This document shows, piece after piece, positions 26,354 through 34,675 of a stretch of 51,550 nucleotides of DNA. The notes beneath the pieces were generated by a model. It was not told the origin of the DNA, searched no databases, and saw nothing but the letters and a program-made list of their open reading frames with translations. The stretch's first letter is position 1; the number at the start of each line of letters is the position of its first letter. Source of the DNA: Vulcanimicrobiota bacterium (lineage in GTDB: Bacteria; Vulcanimicrobiota; Vulcanimicrobiia; Vulcanimicrobiales; Vulcanimicrobiaceae); assembly GCA_027306785.1 (NCBI GenBank), contig DAHUZB010000032.1, positions 1-51,550 on the forward strand, given 5' to 3'. A program made the position numbers and the translations under genes.

Positions 26354-27411
26354 GTCCTCGCGGCTGGCGCCGCGCGCTCGTTATCGGCATGGCGGTCGTG
26401 ATACTCGTGCTCGCATGGCTCTTCGCCGAGCATATTCCGCGCACGCTGACGATCTTCATCATCGCTGCGTTCATCGCGTTCGGGCTGCAGCCCATCTGCG
26501 TGCGGCTCGAGCGTAAGATGCCGAAGGCGCTCGCGATCTCGATCGTCTTCGCGGTGCTGATCGTCGCGATCGCGATCGGGCTCGTGATCGTGGTACCGCT
26601 CACGGTCGCGCAGTTGCAGATCCTCGCGACCAACGTGCCCACCTACGCGTCGAATCTGCAGGACTGGATCTCGTCGTCGGAACGCTGGATGATCGGCCAT
26701 ATTCCGGGGCTGCGCATCCCGCAGCGCGCGTTCAACGTGGGGCAGCTGAGTTCGGAGCGGTTGACCGCGCTCGCCACGGGAACGCTGGCATCGCTCGGTA
26801 CGATCCTGATCGGCACCGCGACCGCGTTCTTCGTGGCCTTCTCGGCGATCGTGCTCTCGTTCTTCTTTCTGCTCAACGACAGCGCGATCGCCGAGGGCTT
26901 CGCTTCGCTCTTTCCGCAGCATCGGCGCGACACGGCGCGCAATCTCGCCGCCGAGATCACCGAGACGTTCGGCAGCTACATCTCCGGGCAGGTGATCGTG
27001 AGCGCGATCACCGGGATCGTGGTCGCGGTGATCTCGGCGTTGCTCGGCTTCAAGTTCTCGCTGATCCTCGGCATCATCACCGCCGTCGCGTACGCGATTC
27101 CCGTGATCGGCATGTTGATCGCGCAGGCGATCGCGGTGGTGCTCTGCGCGCCGCAGGGCGGCTGGATGATTCTCTGGGTGCAGATCGTGATGTTCGGGAT
27201 GGCGCGCGTGAGCGATAACGTGCTGGTGCCCAAGATCATGGGGCAGTCGGTCGGCGTCTCGCCGATCGGCGTGATGTTCGCGGTCTTCGCGGGCGGCGAG
27301 CTCTTCGGCATCCCCGGCCTGCTGCTCGGGATTCCGGCCGCGGCGCTGATCAAGATTCTCTGGCGCTACTTCGTGGCGCCGTGGCTCCAGGCGCAACTCG
27401 ACAACGACTGA
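26338..27411 (+). CDS. AI-2E-family transporter
   Basis: A 357-aa inner-membrane protein with about eight helices. The pattern of N-terminal hydrophobic pair, a long amphipathic middle, then IVLSFFFLLND and a C-terminal GVMFAVFAGGELFGIPGLLLG motif identifies the AI-2E/PerM family. Members carry diverse cargo (quorum signals, Na+/H+), so function is unresolved. GTG 26338 lies in the end of the GNAT gene; ATG 26389 is a later possibility. Confidence 0.88.
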   Translation: MQNALSPRGWRRALVIGMAVVILVLAWLFAEHIPRTLTIFIIAAFIAFGLQPICVRLERKMPKALAISIVFAVLIVAIAIGLVIVVPLTVAQLQILATNVPTYASNLQDWISSSERWMIGHIPGLRIPQRAFNVGQLSSERLTALATGTLASLGTILIGTATAFFVAFSAIVLSFFFLLNDSAIAEGFASLFPQHRRDTARNLAAEITETFGSYISGQVIVSAITGIVVAVISALLGFKFSLILGIITAVAYAIPVIGMLIAQAIAVVLCAPQGGWMILWVQIVMFGMARVSDNVLVPKIMGQSVGVSPIGVMFAVFAGGELFGIPGLLLGIPAAALIKILWRYFVAPWLQAQLDND

Positions 27412-27430
27412 TGGCAACGCGGAGGTTCTC

Positions 27431-27805
27431 GTGAAACGTGCGCTCCTTCTCGGGCTCGTCGCTCTCGCCGCATTCGCACCGCTGCAGGCGCGCGCCACGC
27501 GGCTCACGCGCATCGTGCTCGACAATCCGACCGGCCACTGCATGCGGGTGAGCGTGCAGCAGCAGGGTCCGCACAAAGCGGCTGCGTTCGGCCCGTTCCC
27601 GCCCGGCAAGACGTTCGATCACATCTTTTCGGTCGCGGGCGAGGTGACGCCGAACTATTTCATCGAGGTGCAGTTAGAACAGTGCGGGAGCGGAAAGGCG
27701 ATCTATCGCGATTTCCACATTACCGATCGCGCTCGCGACGGGCACATCATCGCGCTCAAGATCGTGCCGCAGGGCAGCGGCTATCGGCTGGCGCCCTGGC
27801 CGTAG
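27431..27805 (+). CDS. Small secreted protein of unknown function
   Basis: A 124-aa exported protein with signal peptide KRALLLGLVALAAFAPLQ, cleaved near ARA-T (about residue 22). The mature protein is beta-rich with two cysteines (GHCMRV and EQCGSG) that may form a disulfide. CGGAGGTTCTCGTG supplies a good ribosome-binding site. It converges with ppk2, overlapping by 25 bp. Confidence 0.72.
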   Translation: MKRALLLGLVALAAFAPLQARATRLTRIVLDNPTGHCMRVSVQQQGPHKAAAFGPFPPGKTFDHIFSVAGEVTPNYFIEVQLEQCGSGKAIYRDFHITDRARDGHIIALKIVPQGSGYRLAPWP

Positions 27806-28506
27806 GGCGCGACGATCGCCGGATCGGCCCCCGCGCGCTCGTGCTTGGGGTCGAGGCGATGCAGTAAATCGGCGATGACGTTCAGGCGCGCGGTCTTCTT
27901 GTCGTTGGCATCGACGACGAGCCAGGGCGATTCCGGCGTGGAGGTGCGTTCGAACATCGCGTCGCGCGCCGCGCTGTAGGCGTCCCAGTGCGCGAGCGCG
28001 CTTTGATCGATCGGGCTGATCTTCCATTGTTTGAGCGGATCCTCGCGGCGCGCTTCCAAGCGCTTGCGCTGCTCGTCCTTGTCGATATCCAGATAGTATT
28101 TCACGAGGCGGATGCCCGAACGGATCAACATGCCTTCGAAGACGGGGACCGTCTCCATGAACTCCTCGTATTCGTCGTGCGTGCAGAAGCCCATCACGCG
28201 CTCCACGCCCGCGCGGTTGTACCAACTGCGGTTGAAGCAGACGAACTCTTGCGCGGCGGGCAGATGCGGGACGTAGCGTTCGAAGTACCACTGCGTCGCC
28301 TCGCGCTGCGTCGGTTTGGGAAGCGCGACCACGCGGGTTTCGCGCGGGCTGGTGTGTTCGGTCAGTCGCTTGATCGTACCGTCTTTGCCGCTTGCGTCGC
28401 GCCCTTCGAAGATGACGAGCACCTTCCAGTCGTGAGCGATCGCGCGTCGCTGCAGTGCGACGAGCTCGACCTGCAACTTGCGCAGACGCTTGCGATACTC
28501 ACCCAT
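27781..28506 (-). CDS. ppk2: Polyphosphate kinase 2
   Basis: A 241-aa PPK2-family P-loop kinase. Walker A is EGRDASGKDGTIKR (about 34-47), then LPKPTQREATQWYFERY, the FNRSWYNRAGVERVMGF lid region and a basic KDEQRKRLEARREDP. It moves phosphate between polyphosphate and nucleoside di- or monophosphates. Length fits a single-domain class I enzyme. The start 28506 overlaps the argS stop by 8 bp; it is the last gene of the dprA-rlmH-argS operon. Confidence 0.93.
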   Translation of the reverse strand: MGEYRKRLRKLQVELVALQRRAIAHDWKVLVIFEGRDASGKDGTIKRLTEHTSPRETRVVALPKPTQREATQWYFERYVPHLPAAQEFVCFNRSWYNRAGVERVMGFCTHDEYEEFMETVPVFEGMLIRSGIRLVKYYLDIDKDEQRKRLEARREDPLKQWKISPIDQSALAHWDAYSAARDAMFERTSTPESPWLVVDANDKKTARLNVIADLLHRLDPKHERAGADPAIVAPYGQGASR

Positions 28507-30199
28507 CGCGTTCCATCGATTCGGGCGCCGAGACGCCGATGAGTCCGAGCACCTGCGCGAGCACGCTCTTGGCCGCGAGGCAGAGCGCGAGCCGCGCGCG
28601 CCGCTGCGCGGGATCGTCGGTGAGGATCTTGCATTCGGTATAAAACTGGTGGAAGTCCGATGCAACGTCGCGTGCATATTTGGCCAGGCGATGCGGCGCG
28701 AGGTGATCGGCGACGCCCTGCACGACGCGCGGCAGTTCGCCCAAGCGGCGCGCGAGCGCGAGTTCGGACGGCTCGCCGAGCGCATCTAGATCGGCGCCCG
28801 AACGCGCGGCCCGCACATCGGCCGGGTCGGCATTTTTGAGCACCGAGGCAATGCGAGCGTGGCCGTATTGCACGTAGTAGACGGGGTTTTCGCTGCTCGC
28901 TTCGACCGCGAGTTTGAGATCGAAGGTGAGCGGCGAATCGGTGGCGAGCATCACGAAGAAGAAGCGCGCCGCATCGACGCCCACTTCGTCGAGGATGTCG
29001 TCGAGCGTGATGATGTTCCCGGCGCGTTTGCTCATGCTCACCTGTTCGTTGCCGCGCATGAGCGTGATCTGCTGCGCGATGAGCACGTCGAGTCGGCCCG
29101 GATAACCGAGCGCTTCGGCGAGGCCTTTGAGCCGGTTGATGTACCCGTGATGATCGGGGCCGAGGATATCGATCACGCGATCGGCGCGCTTGAGTTTTTC
29201 GTAATGATAGGCGATATCCGCGCCGTAGTACGTCGGCCGCCCGTCGCCGCGGATGATCACGCGGTCCTTGTCGTCGCCGAATTCGGAGGCGCGGAAGAAG
29301 AGCGCGCCTTCCAGTTCGTAGGTGTGGCCGAGCTCGCGCAGATGCGCGATGTCGGCGAGCACGTTGCCCGTTTCGTGCAGTTCGCGCTCGCTCTGCCAGA
29401 GATCGTAGCGCACGCCGAACCGCTGCGCGGTGACCTGCTGCTCGGCGACGAGCGTGTCGCGCCCGAACTTCGCGAAGACCGGCAACCACGCGCTCTCCGG
29501 CTCGTGCAGCCACTTCTCGCCGTCGCGCTCGGCGAGTCGTTGCGCGAGCGGCAGCAGATACTCGCCCGGATAGCCGTCTTCTGGGAAGGCGTGCGACGGA
29601 TCGAAGCGCTGCGCGTACCGTGCGTAGAGCGAGCGCCCGAGCGTATCCATCTGATTGCCGTGATCGTTGATGATCCACTCGACGAACACGTCGTAGCCGC
29701 AGTAACGCAGCGCGTTCGCGAGCGTGCCGCCGATCGAGAGCGTGCGCCCCTGCACCACGACGAGCGGTCCGGTGGGATTGGCGCTGCCGAATTCGAGCGA
29801 GATGCGCTCGCCGCGCGGCGCCTTGCGCCCGAACGCCTCGCCGTCGCGCAGGATGGCGGCGATCTGCGTGCGCCACACGATCGGCGCCAGGCGCACGTTG
29901 ATGAAGCCCGCCACCGGATCGATCGCCGCGAAGAGCGCGGCGACATTGGGCGCCTTCTCGCGCAGATCGGCCACCAGGCTCGCGGCGACGTCATTCGGCG
30001 AACGGCGCGCGGCCTTCGCGAGCGAGAACGCGACGTTGGTGGCGAAATCGCCGAACTCCGGGCGACGCGGCGCTTCGAACGCGACCGTCGGTGCGGGCGC
30101 GTCGGGATAGCGTTCGGCGACGAGATCGGCGATCGCGGCCGCGAACGCGGCGAGCGCGTCGTCGGGGAGCATTGCGGAGCTAGTGGTGGTAGGGTTCAT
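28499..30199 (-). CDS. argS: Arginyl-tRNA synthetase
   Basis: A 566-aa class Ia synthetase. The N-terminal Add-1 domain is marked by RRPEFGDFATNVAF; the HIGH-equivalent is SANPTGPLVVVQGRT (HVGH replaced by VVVQ), followed by EWIINDHGNQ, a KMSKS-equivalent SMSKRAG near 390, and a DALR anticodon-binding domain at the C-terminus. It charges tRNA-Arg. Start 30199 overlaps rlmH by 20 bp, in keeping with the other overlaps in this operon; ATG 30172 is the alternative. Confidence 0.94.
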   Translation of the reverse strand: MNPTTTSSAMLPDDALAAFAAAIADLVAERYPDAPAPTVAFEAPRRPEFGDFATNVAFSLAKAARRSPNDVAASLVADLREKAPNVAALFAAIDPVAGFINVRLAPIVWRTQIAAILRDGEAFGRKAPRGERISLEFGSANPTGPLVVVQGRTLSIGGTLANALRYCGYDVFVEWIINDHGNQMDTLGRSLYARYAQRFDPSHAFPEDGYPGEYLLPLAQRLAERDGEKWLHEPESAWLPVFAKFGRDTLVAEQQVTAQRFGVRYDLWQSERELHETGNVLADIAHLRELGHTYELEGALFFRASEFGDDKDRVIIRGDGRPTYYGADIAYHYEKLKRADRVIDILGPDHHGYINRLKGLAEALGYPGRLDVLIAQQITLMRGNEQVSMSKRAGNIITLDDILDEVGVDAARFFFVMLATDSPLTFDLKLAVEASSENPVYYVQYGHARIASVLKNADPADVRAARSGADLDALGEPSELALARRLGELPRVVQGVADHLAPHRLAKYARDVASDFHQFYTECKILTDDPAQRRARLALCLAAKSVLAQVLGLIGVSAPESMERDG

Positions 30200-30641
30200 T
30201 GCGGGCGATCTTCGCCGCGCGGTAGAGCTGTTCCAGCACGAGCATGCGCGCCCACTCGTGCAAGAACGTGAGTTTGGAGAGCGACCACAACGTATCGGCG
30301 CGTTCGATCAGCGCATCGCCCGCACCGTAGGTTCCGGCTACGACAAACGTCAGGCGCGTGGTGCCGTCGTGTGCGACCGCGTCGAGTCGGCGACTGAGCT
30401 CGATGCTCGAAAATTCCGCTCCGGTGCGTTCGAGCAGCCACACGCGTTCGTCGGGGCGGATGAGCTTCAGGATGCGTGCGGTTTCATCGCGTATCGCCGC
30501 GCCCGGGTCGCCGCCCGCCGCGGCGCGCACCTCGACCTCGTCGTAGGGCGCATAGGCGCGCAGGCGCTTGCGAAACTCGTCGCACGCCTGCGCGACGAAG
30601 GGCGAGCGGAGTTTGTCGACGGCGATCAGCCGGAGCTGCAT
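30180..30641 (-). CDS. rlmH: 23S rRNA pseudouridine-1915 N3-methyltransferase
   Basis: A 153-aa SPOUT methyltransferase. The knot segment FVVAGTYGAGDALIERAD and the C-terminal signature LSKLTFLHEWARMLVLEQLY with NEPYHH are intact. It methylates pseudouridine 1915 in helix 69 of 23S rRNA on assembled ribosomes. Length is exact for the family. It overlaps dprA by 16 bp upstream and argS by 20 bp downstream. Confidence 0.95.
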   Translation of the reverse strand: MQLRLIAVDKLRSPFVAQACDEFRKRLRAYAPYDEVEVRAAAGGDPGAAIRDETARILKLIRPDERVWLLERTGAEFSSIELSRRLDAVAHDGTTRLTFVVAGTYGAGDALIERADTLWSLSKLTFLHEWARMLVLEQLYRAAKIARNEPYHH

Positions 30642-31489
30642 GCCCTCCAGCTTGCACCGCTGCGCGCGGCGAGCCCTTCGCATTCGAGCAGCGCGAGCGC
30701 GGCGAGCACGGATGCGGCATTCGCGTTCGCGGCGGCGGCGAGCGTGTCGAGATCGCTCTCGCCGCGCGCGAGCTCGGCCAGCAGCGCGCCCGCGAGCCCC
30801 TCGCGCACCGGCGGCGGAGCGGCGGGCGCTAGGGGCGCGTCGAGCCGCAGCACTTCGAGCACGTCGGCGGCGCCGCGGGCGAGGATTGCACCGTCGCGGA
30901 TCAGTGCGTGACAGCCCTGCACGTGCGCGCGATCCACGTCGCCCGGCACCGCGAAGACCGGAATGCGGTCGGCGGCCCAGCCCGCGGTGTTCAGGGCGCC
31001 GGAGCGCTGGGGCGCTTCGATCACCACCACCGCGTCGGCGAGCGCCGCGACCACCGCGTTGCGCTCGAGAAACTGGTGCGGCAGCGCCGGATGCTCGGGC
31101 GGATAGGGCGAGAGCACCGCGCCGCCCGCGGCGAGCATGCGCTCCGCGAGCGCCGCGTTGCGAGGCGGGAAGAAGCGCTCGTGACCGCCGCCGATCACGC
31201 CCACCGTCGGTGCGCCGACCGCGAGCGCGCCCTCGTGCGCGGCGGCGTCGATGCCGAGTGCGAGTCCCGAGACGACGGTGCAGCCGGCGGCGCCCAGCTC
31301 GCGCGCAAAGCGTTCGGCCAGGCGGCGGCCGTAGGCGGTGGCGGCGCGGGTGCCCACGATCGCCACGCACGGGCGAGCGAGCGCTTTCAAGCTCCCCGCG
31401 ACCCAAAGCTCCTCGCCCGCCCACGCCCAGTCGCGTGCACCTCGCAAAGCGGCAAAGACCTGGGTCAACTCTCGGCGTGCTCGTTCCAT
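30626..31489 (-). CDS. dprA: DNA-processing protein A (DprA/Smf)
   Basis: A 287-aa DprA. The Rossmann core has VAIVGTRAATAYGRRLAE, VSGLALGIDAAAHEGAL, GGGHERFFPPRN and VFAVPGDVDRAHVQG; the C-terminus has a small winged-helix-like domain (LLAELARGESDLDTLAAAAN). The N-terminal SAM domain of many DprAs is absent. It loads RecA on incoming single-stranded DNA during natural transformation. The start at 31489 has GAAGG upstream. The window also encodes comM, another transformation protein. Confidence 0.92.
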   Translation of the reverse strand: MERARRELTQVFAALRGARDWAWAGEELWVAGSLKALARPCVAIVGTRAATAYGRRLAERFARELGAAGCTVVSGLALGIDAAAHEGALAVGAPTVGVIGGGHERFFPPRNAALAERMLAAGGAVLSPYPPEHPALPHQFLERNAVVAALADAVVVIEAPQRSGALNTAGWAADRIPVFAVPGDVDRAHVQGCHALIRDGAILARGAADVLEVLRLDAPLAPAAPPPVREGLAGALLAELARGESDLDTLAAAANANAASVLAALALLECEGLAARSGASWRACSSG

Positions 31490-31628
31490 CCCCGAACCTT
31501 CACGACAAGCGAGCTTTCCGACGAGGGGGCTCCTCACCAGGAGGCAGGGGGCCTCACCCGAATAGGGGCTCCCGCAGTTTCATGCCGGGCCGGCCGAAAT
31601 ACCAGCCCTTGCTCTGGAGGATCCACAG
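31490..31628. other. Intergenic region with GC-rich inverted repeats
   Basis: A 139-bp gap between the divergent dprA and small zinc-ribbon genes. It contains a CTCCT-CACC-AGGAG hairpin and adjacent GGGGGC/GCCTC-type pairs around 31526-31560. I find no tRNA or recognised riboswitch. GGAGGA at 31615-31620 is the ribosome-binding site of the next gene. Confidence 0.4.
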
Positions 31629-31778
31629 GTGGCAGCAGAAGCCTATTGCGTCAAGTGCAAGACGAAGCGTCAGATCAAAGACGCCGTCCAGATTACGATG
31701 AAGAACGGCCGTCCCGCGACCGAGGGCAAGTGCCCCGAGTGCGGTACCAAGATGTTCAAGATCGGCGCGGCCAGCTAG
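31629..31778 (+). CDS. 49-aa zinc-ribbon protein (DUF5679-like)
   Basis: A 49-aa protein starting with GTG 31629, 8 bp after GGAGGA. It has two CxxC knuckles, YCVKCKTKR near the N-terminus and KCPECGTKMFKI near the C-terminus, separated by ITMKNGRPATEG, as in the small DUF5679 family. It should bind one zinc; its role is unknown, perhaps nucleic-acid or ribosome associated. A terminator follows 27 bp after the stop. It is too short for most ORF cut-offs. Confidence 0.85.
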   Translation: MAAEAYCVKCKTKRQIKDAVQITMKNGRPATEGKCPECGTKMFKIGAAS

Positions 31779-31804
31779 GGCACGCGCGAACCCTTCGGTG
31801 TGTG

Positions 31805-31828
31805 GAGGCTGCCCGCTCGGGCGGCCTC
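31805..31828 (+). terminator. Intrinsic terminator after the zinc-ribbon gene
   Basis: GAGGCTGCCCG pairs with CGGGCGGCCTC (one G-U pair) around a very small loop, followed by TTTGCGTTT. It lies between the zinc-ribbon gene and the nrdR promoter. Confidence 0.75.
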
Positions 31829-31829
31829 T

Positions 31830-31881
31830 TTGCGTTTACTAGCGGTAGTGCCGTATAATACGAGAACCCACAAGATGTGGG
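31830..31881 (+). promoter_or_regulatory. nrdR promoter with overlapping palindrome
   Basis: A perfect -10 TATAAT at 31854-31859 lies 18 bp after a TTGCGT -35 (31830-31835). About seven bases downstream is the inverted repeat CCCACA-AGA-TGTGGG (31867-31881), which contains the proposed GTG start of nrdR. It could be an operator for autoregulation or an RNA hairpin hiding the start. It is not a canonical AT-rich NrdR box. Confidence 0.6.
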
Positions 31882-32353
31882 CACCCATGAGGGTAGCCGT
31901 CTGATCTGTCCGACCTGTCGCAAGAGCGAGACGCGCGTCGTCGACTCCCGCGACGACGAAACCGTGGTTCGCCGCCGGCGCGAGTGTCTCGATCCGCGCT
32001 GCAAGCATCGCTTCACGACGTACGAGCGCATGGAAGCTCCGCGTCTCTTCGTCGTCAAAAAAGACGGGCGTCGCGAACAGTACAATCGCGAGAAGATCCT
32101 CGGCGGCTTGCGCAAAGCGTGCGAGAAGCGGCCGATCTCCGAGAGTCAGATGGAGGCGGTCGCCGCCGATTTGGAGCGCGATCTCTTCGCGCGCGGCGAG
32201 AGCGAGGTGAGCTCCACCATGGTCGGTGAGAAGCTCATGGAAGCCCTTAAGAACCTCGACCCGGTCGCCTACATCCGCTTCGCGAGCGTCTATCGGTCGT
32301 TCCGCGATATCGAGAGCTTCCGGGAAGAGTTAGCCCAGCTTCTTGCAAAATGA
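31877..32353 (+). CDS. nrdR: Ribonucleotide reductase transcriptional repressor NrdR
   Basis: A 158-aa regulator with a zinc ribbon ([19 protein letters not shown] then [19 protein letters not shown]) and an ATP-cone ([19 protein letters not shown]). It senses ATP/dATP and represses nrd genes. GTG 31877 gives ten extra residues before the usual start (CPxC); a CTG at 31901 preceded by GAGGGT would give the standard N-terminus, so the true start is uncertain. dut follows 10 bp downstream, a sensible nucleotide-metabolism pairing. No nrd gene is in the window. Confidence 0.93.
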   Translation: MGTHEGSRLICPTCRKSETRVVDSRDDETVVRRRRECLDPRCKHRFTTYERMEAPRLFVVKKDGRREQYNREKILGGLRKACEKRPISESQMEAVAADLERDLFARGESEVSSTMVGEKLMEALKNLDPVAYIRFASVYRSFRDIESFREELAQLLAK

Positions 32354-32363
32354 CCCTGCCCTG

Positions 32364-32822
32364 ATGTCTGAACGCGTGCGCGTGGCGCTGCGGCGCCTGC
32401 CCGAAGGCGAAGGCTTGCCGCTGCCCGTCTATATGAGCGATCTCGCCGCCGGCGCCGACCTGTGCGCGGCGGTGACGGACGACCTCACCCTGCTGCCGGG
32501 CGCGCGCGCGCTCGTTCCGACCGGATTCGCCATCGCGCTGCCGCCCGGATTCGAAGCGCAGATCCGTCCGCGCAGCGGCCTCGCGCTCAAAGCGGGCGTG
32601 ACGTGCCTGAATTCGCCGGGCACCATCGACGCGGACTACCGCGGGCCGGTCGGCGTGATCCTCGCCAATCTCGGCGCCGAACCGTTCGTGATCCGCCGCG
32701 GCGATCGCATCGCACAGCTGGTCGTGGCGCCGGTCGTGCAGGCGGCATTCGAACCGGTGGCCGAGCTGCCCGCCACGATGCGCGGCGAGGGCGGTTTCGG
32801 CAGCACGGGGCTTGCGTCGTGA
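32364..32822 (+). CDS. dut: dUTP diphosphatase
   Basis: A 152-aa trimeric dUTPase. Motifs: AGADLCAA (1), [14 protein letters not shown] (2), [15 protein letters not shown] (3), [12 protein letters not shown] (4) and the C-terminal GEGGFGSTG (5), all intact. It hydrolyses dUTP to dUMP and PPi. The start ATG 32364 (MSERVRV) is preferred over TTG 32343. Its TGA overlaps the GTG of the next gene. Confidence 0.96.
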   Translation: MSERVRVALRRLPEGEGLPLPVYMSDLAAGADLCAAVTDDLTLLPGARALVPTGFAIALPPGFEAQIRPRSGLALKAGVTCLNSPGTIDADYRGPVGVILANLGAEPFVIRRGDRIAQLVVAPVVQAAFEPVAELPATMRGEGGFGSTGLAS

Positions 32823-33802
32823 AGGCCTACATCGTGGGGCGCGGCGCGGTCGGCACCTTTCTCGGCGAACGATTGCAGTCGATCGCCGTTGAGGTGGCAT
32901 ATGCTCCGCGCACGCTCGACGAGGTGACGCCGTTCGAGGCCGATCTCGCAATCGTCGCCACCAAGGCGTACGACACCGAGAGCGCGATTGCCACGCTGCG
33001 TAAGGCGATCGTCGCGCCGGAGCGCTGCGTGTTCGTCACGCCGCAGAACGGCGTGACGAACGAAGAGCAGCTGGCCGCCGCGTTCGGCGCGGACAACGTC
33101 GTCTCGGCCGCGCTCACCGTGCCGGTCGATCGCGATCGCGACGGCCGCGTGACCGCGGCGAACGCGGGCGGCCTGGCCTTCGCGCCGGTCGGCGATCGCG
33201 CGTACAACTGGCTCACCGCGACCTTCGCGAGCGCCGGGATCAACGTCAAAGTCGTTGAGGACTGGCGCGCGATGAAGTGGAGCAAACTCTCGCTCAACGT
33301 GCTCGCCAATGCGGGTTGCGCCATCTTGAACGTGCTGCCGAATCGGCTCGTGCATTTCGAGAAGATCTTCGCACTCGAGATTCGGATGATTCGCGAGGTG
33401 CGCGCGGTGATGAAGGCGATGAACCTTACGCCGATCGATCTGCCGCGTTATCCGGTCAACGCGCTCTTCGGCGTGGCGACGCTGCCGAGTCCGCTCGCGC
33501 GGACGCTGCTTGCGAACCGCATCGCGAGCGGGCGCGGCAGCAAGCCGCCTTCGCTGCTGCTCGATCTGCGCGCCGGCAAGCCGCAGACCGAGGTCGACGC
33601 GCTCAACGGCGCCGTCGCGAACGCCGGACGCGCGCTCGGCGTTCCCACGCCGGTCAACGCCGTCTATGCGCGCGTGCTCGACGACATCACGCACATGCCG
33701 CAGCTCTGGCCGAAATATCGCGAGCGCCCCGAGGCCCTGCTCGCCGAAGTCGAAGCCGAGATGCGCCGCGCTCGCGCGCTGCACCCGGGAGGACCCACGT
33801 AG
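32819..33802 (+). CDS. panE: 2-dehydropantoate 2-reductase family protein
   Basis: A 327-aa ApbA/PanE-type NAD(P)-binding dehydrogenase: N-terminal [16 protein letters not shown], then [11 protein letters not shown], and a C-terminal helical domain with [14 protein letters not shown] (catalytic Lys region) and the late [13 protein letters not shown] motif of the family. It would reduce ketopantoate to pantoate for CoA synthesis. Other 2-oxoacid substrates are possible for this family. GTG 32819 overlaps the dut stop. Confidence 0.82.
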   Translation: MKAYIVGRGAVGTFLGERLQSIAVEVAYAPRTLDEVTPFEADLAIVATKAYDTESAIATLRKAIVAPERCVFVTPQNGVTNEEQLAAAFGADNVVSAALTVPVDRDRDGRVTAANAGGLAFAPVGDRAYNWLTATFASAGINVKVVEDWRAMKWSKLSLNVLANAGCAILNVLPNRLVHFEKIFALEIRMIREVRAVMKAMNLTPIDLPRYPVNALFGVATLPSPLARTLLANRIASGRGSKPPSLLLDLRAGKPQTEVDALNGAVANAGRALGVPTPVNAVYARVLDDITHMPQLWPKYRERPEALLAEVEAEMRRARALHPGGPT

Positions 33803-33805
33803 ATC

Positions 33806-34675
33806 ATGCGCGACCCGAACGTTCCCGAATCACTCGAAGGCTGGTGGATTCTCCACCGGATGTTCTCGTTCGACCGCATCGGCTGGGATGCGCTCTCCGA
33901 AAAACGTCGCGCCAAACACGCGGCGCATGCGACCGATCTCTTCGATCACCTGCGCTCCGCATCGGGCGGCGACGCGGCGCTCGCGCAGATCGTCGGACAC
34001 AAGGGCGACCTGATGCTCACGCACTACGCGCGCACCTTCGACGGGCTCGCCTATGCGCAGGCGCTGGTGGACAAGCTGGAACTGCGCGCGTTTTTGAAAC
34101 CGCTCGGATCGTACGTTTCGGTGCTGGAACTCGGCATGTACGACGCCACCGGCAAGATTCACGAACAGTTGCGCGAGCGCGGACTCGAGGCGAACTCACC
34201 CGAGTGGATCGATGCGTTCGACGAACTCGTGCGCAAACAGGCGGAGAGCCCGTACGTGGGACCGCGTTTGTGGGCGACGATTCCGCGCCGCCGCTACGCC
34301 TGCTTCTATCCGATGAACAAAAAGCGCGACGGCGCGGATAATTGGTTCATGCTGCCGTTCGCCGAGCGCGCCAAGCTGATGACCGAACACGGCAAGGTCG
34401 GGCGCACGTATCACGGGCAGGTCACGCAGGTGATCTCGGGCTCGATCGGCTTCGATGATTACGAGTGGGGCGTCGACCTCTACGCCGACGACCCGCTCGT
34501 CTTCAAAAAGCTCGTCTACGAGATGCGCTTCGACGAAGCGAGCGCGCGGTACGGCGAGTTCGGACCGTTCTGGAGCGGTCTGCAGTTCTCGCCGAGCGAA
34601 CTGCACGTGTTTCTCGACGGCGACGCCGTGCCCGAACTGCTCGCCGAGGAGACTACGCGCCCGGCCCAACCTTGA
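33806..34675 (+). CDS. chdC: Coproheme decarboxylase (HemQ, chlorite-dismutase family)
   Basis: A 289-aa Cld-family protein. The second half has the HemQ pattern: ACFYPMNKKR with the radical tyrosine near 168, NWFMLP, then LMTEHGKVGRTYHG with the proximal haem ligand His near 195, and FDDYEWGVDLY. It converts coproheme III to haem b in the coproporphyrin-dependent pathway. Other haem genes are not nearby. It starts 3 bp after panE. The 3' end overlaps the convergent YHYH gene by 23 bp. Confidence 0.88.
   Translation: MRDPNVPESLEGWWILHRMFSFDRIGWDALSEKRRAKHAAHATDLFDHLRSASGGDAALAQIVGHKGDLMLTHYARTFDGLAYAQALVDKLELRAFLKPLGSYVSVLELGMYDATGKIHEQLRERGLEANSPEWIDAFDELVRKQAESPYVGPRLWATIPRRRYACFYPMNKKRDGADNWFMLPFAERAKLMTEHGKVGRTYHGQVTQVISGSIGFDDYEWGVDLYADDPLVFKKLVYEMRFDEASARYGEFGPFWSGLQFSPSELHVFLDGDAVPELLAEETTRPAQP

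Noticed and set aside
31490-31628. tRNA or riboswitch between dprA and the zinc-ribbon gene
   Set aside because: The GC-rich hairpins do not form a cloverleaf or any aptamer I recognise.
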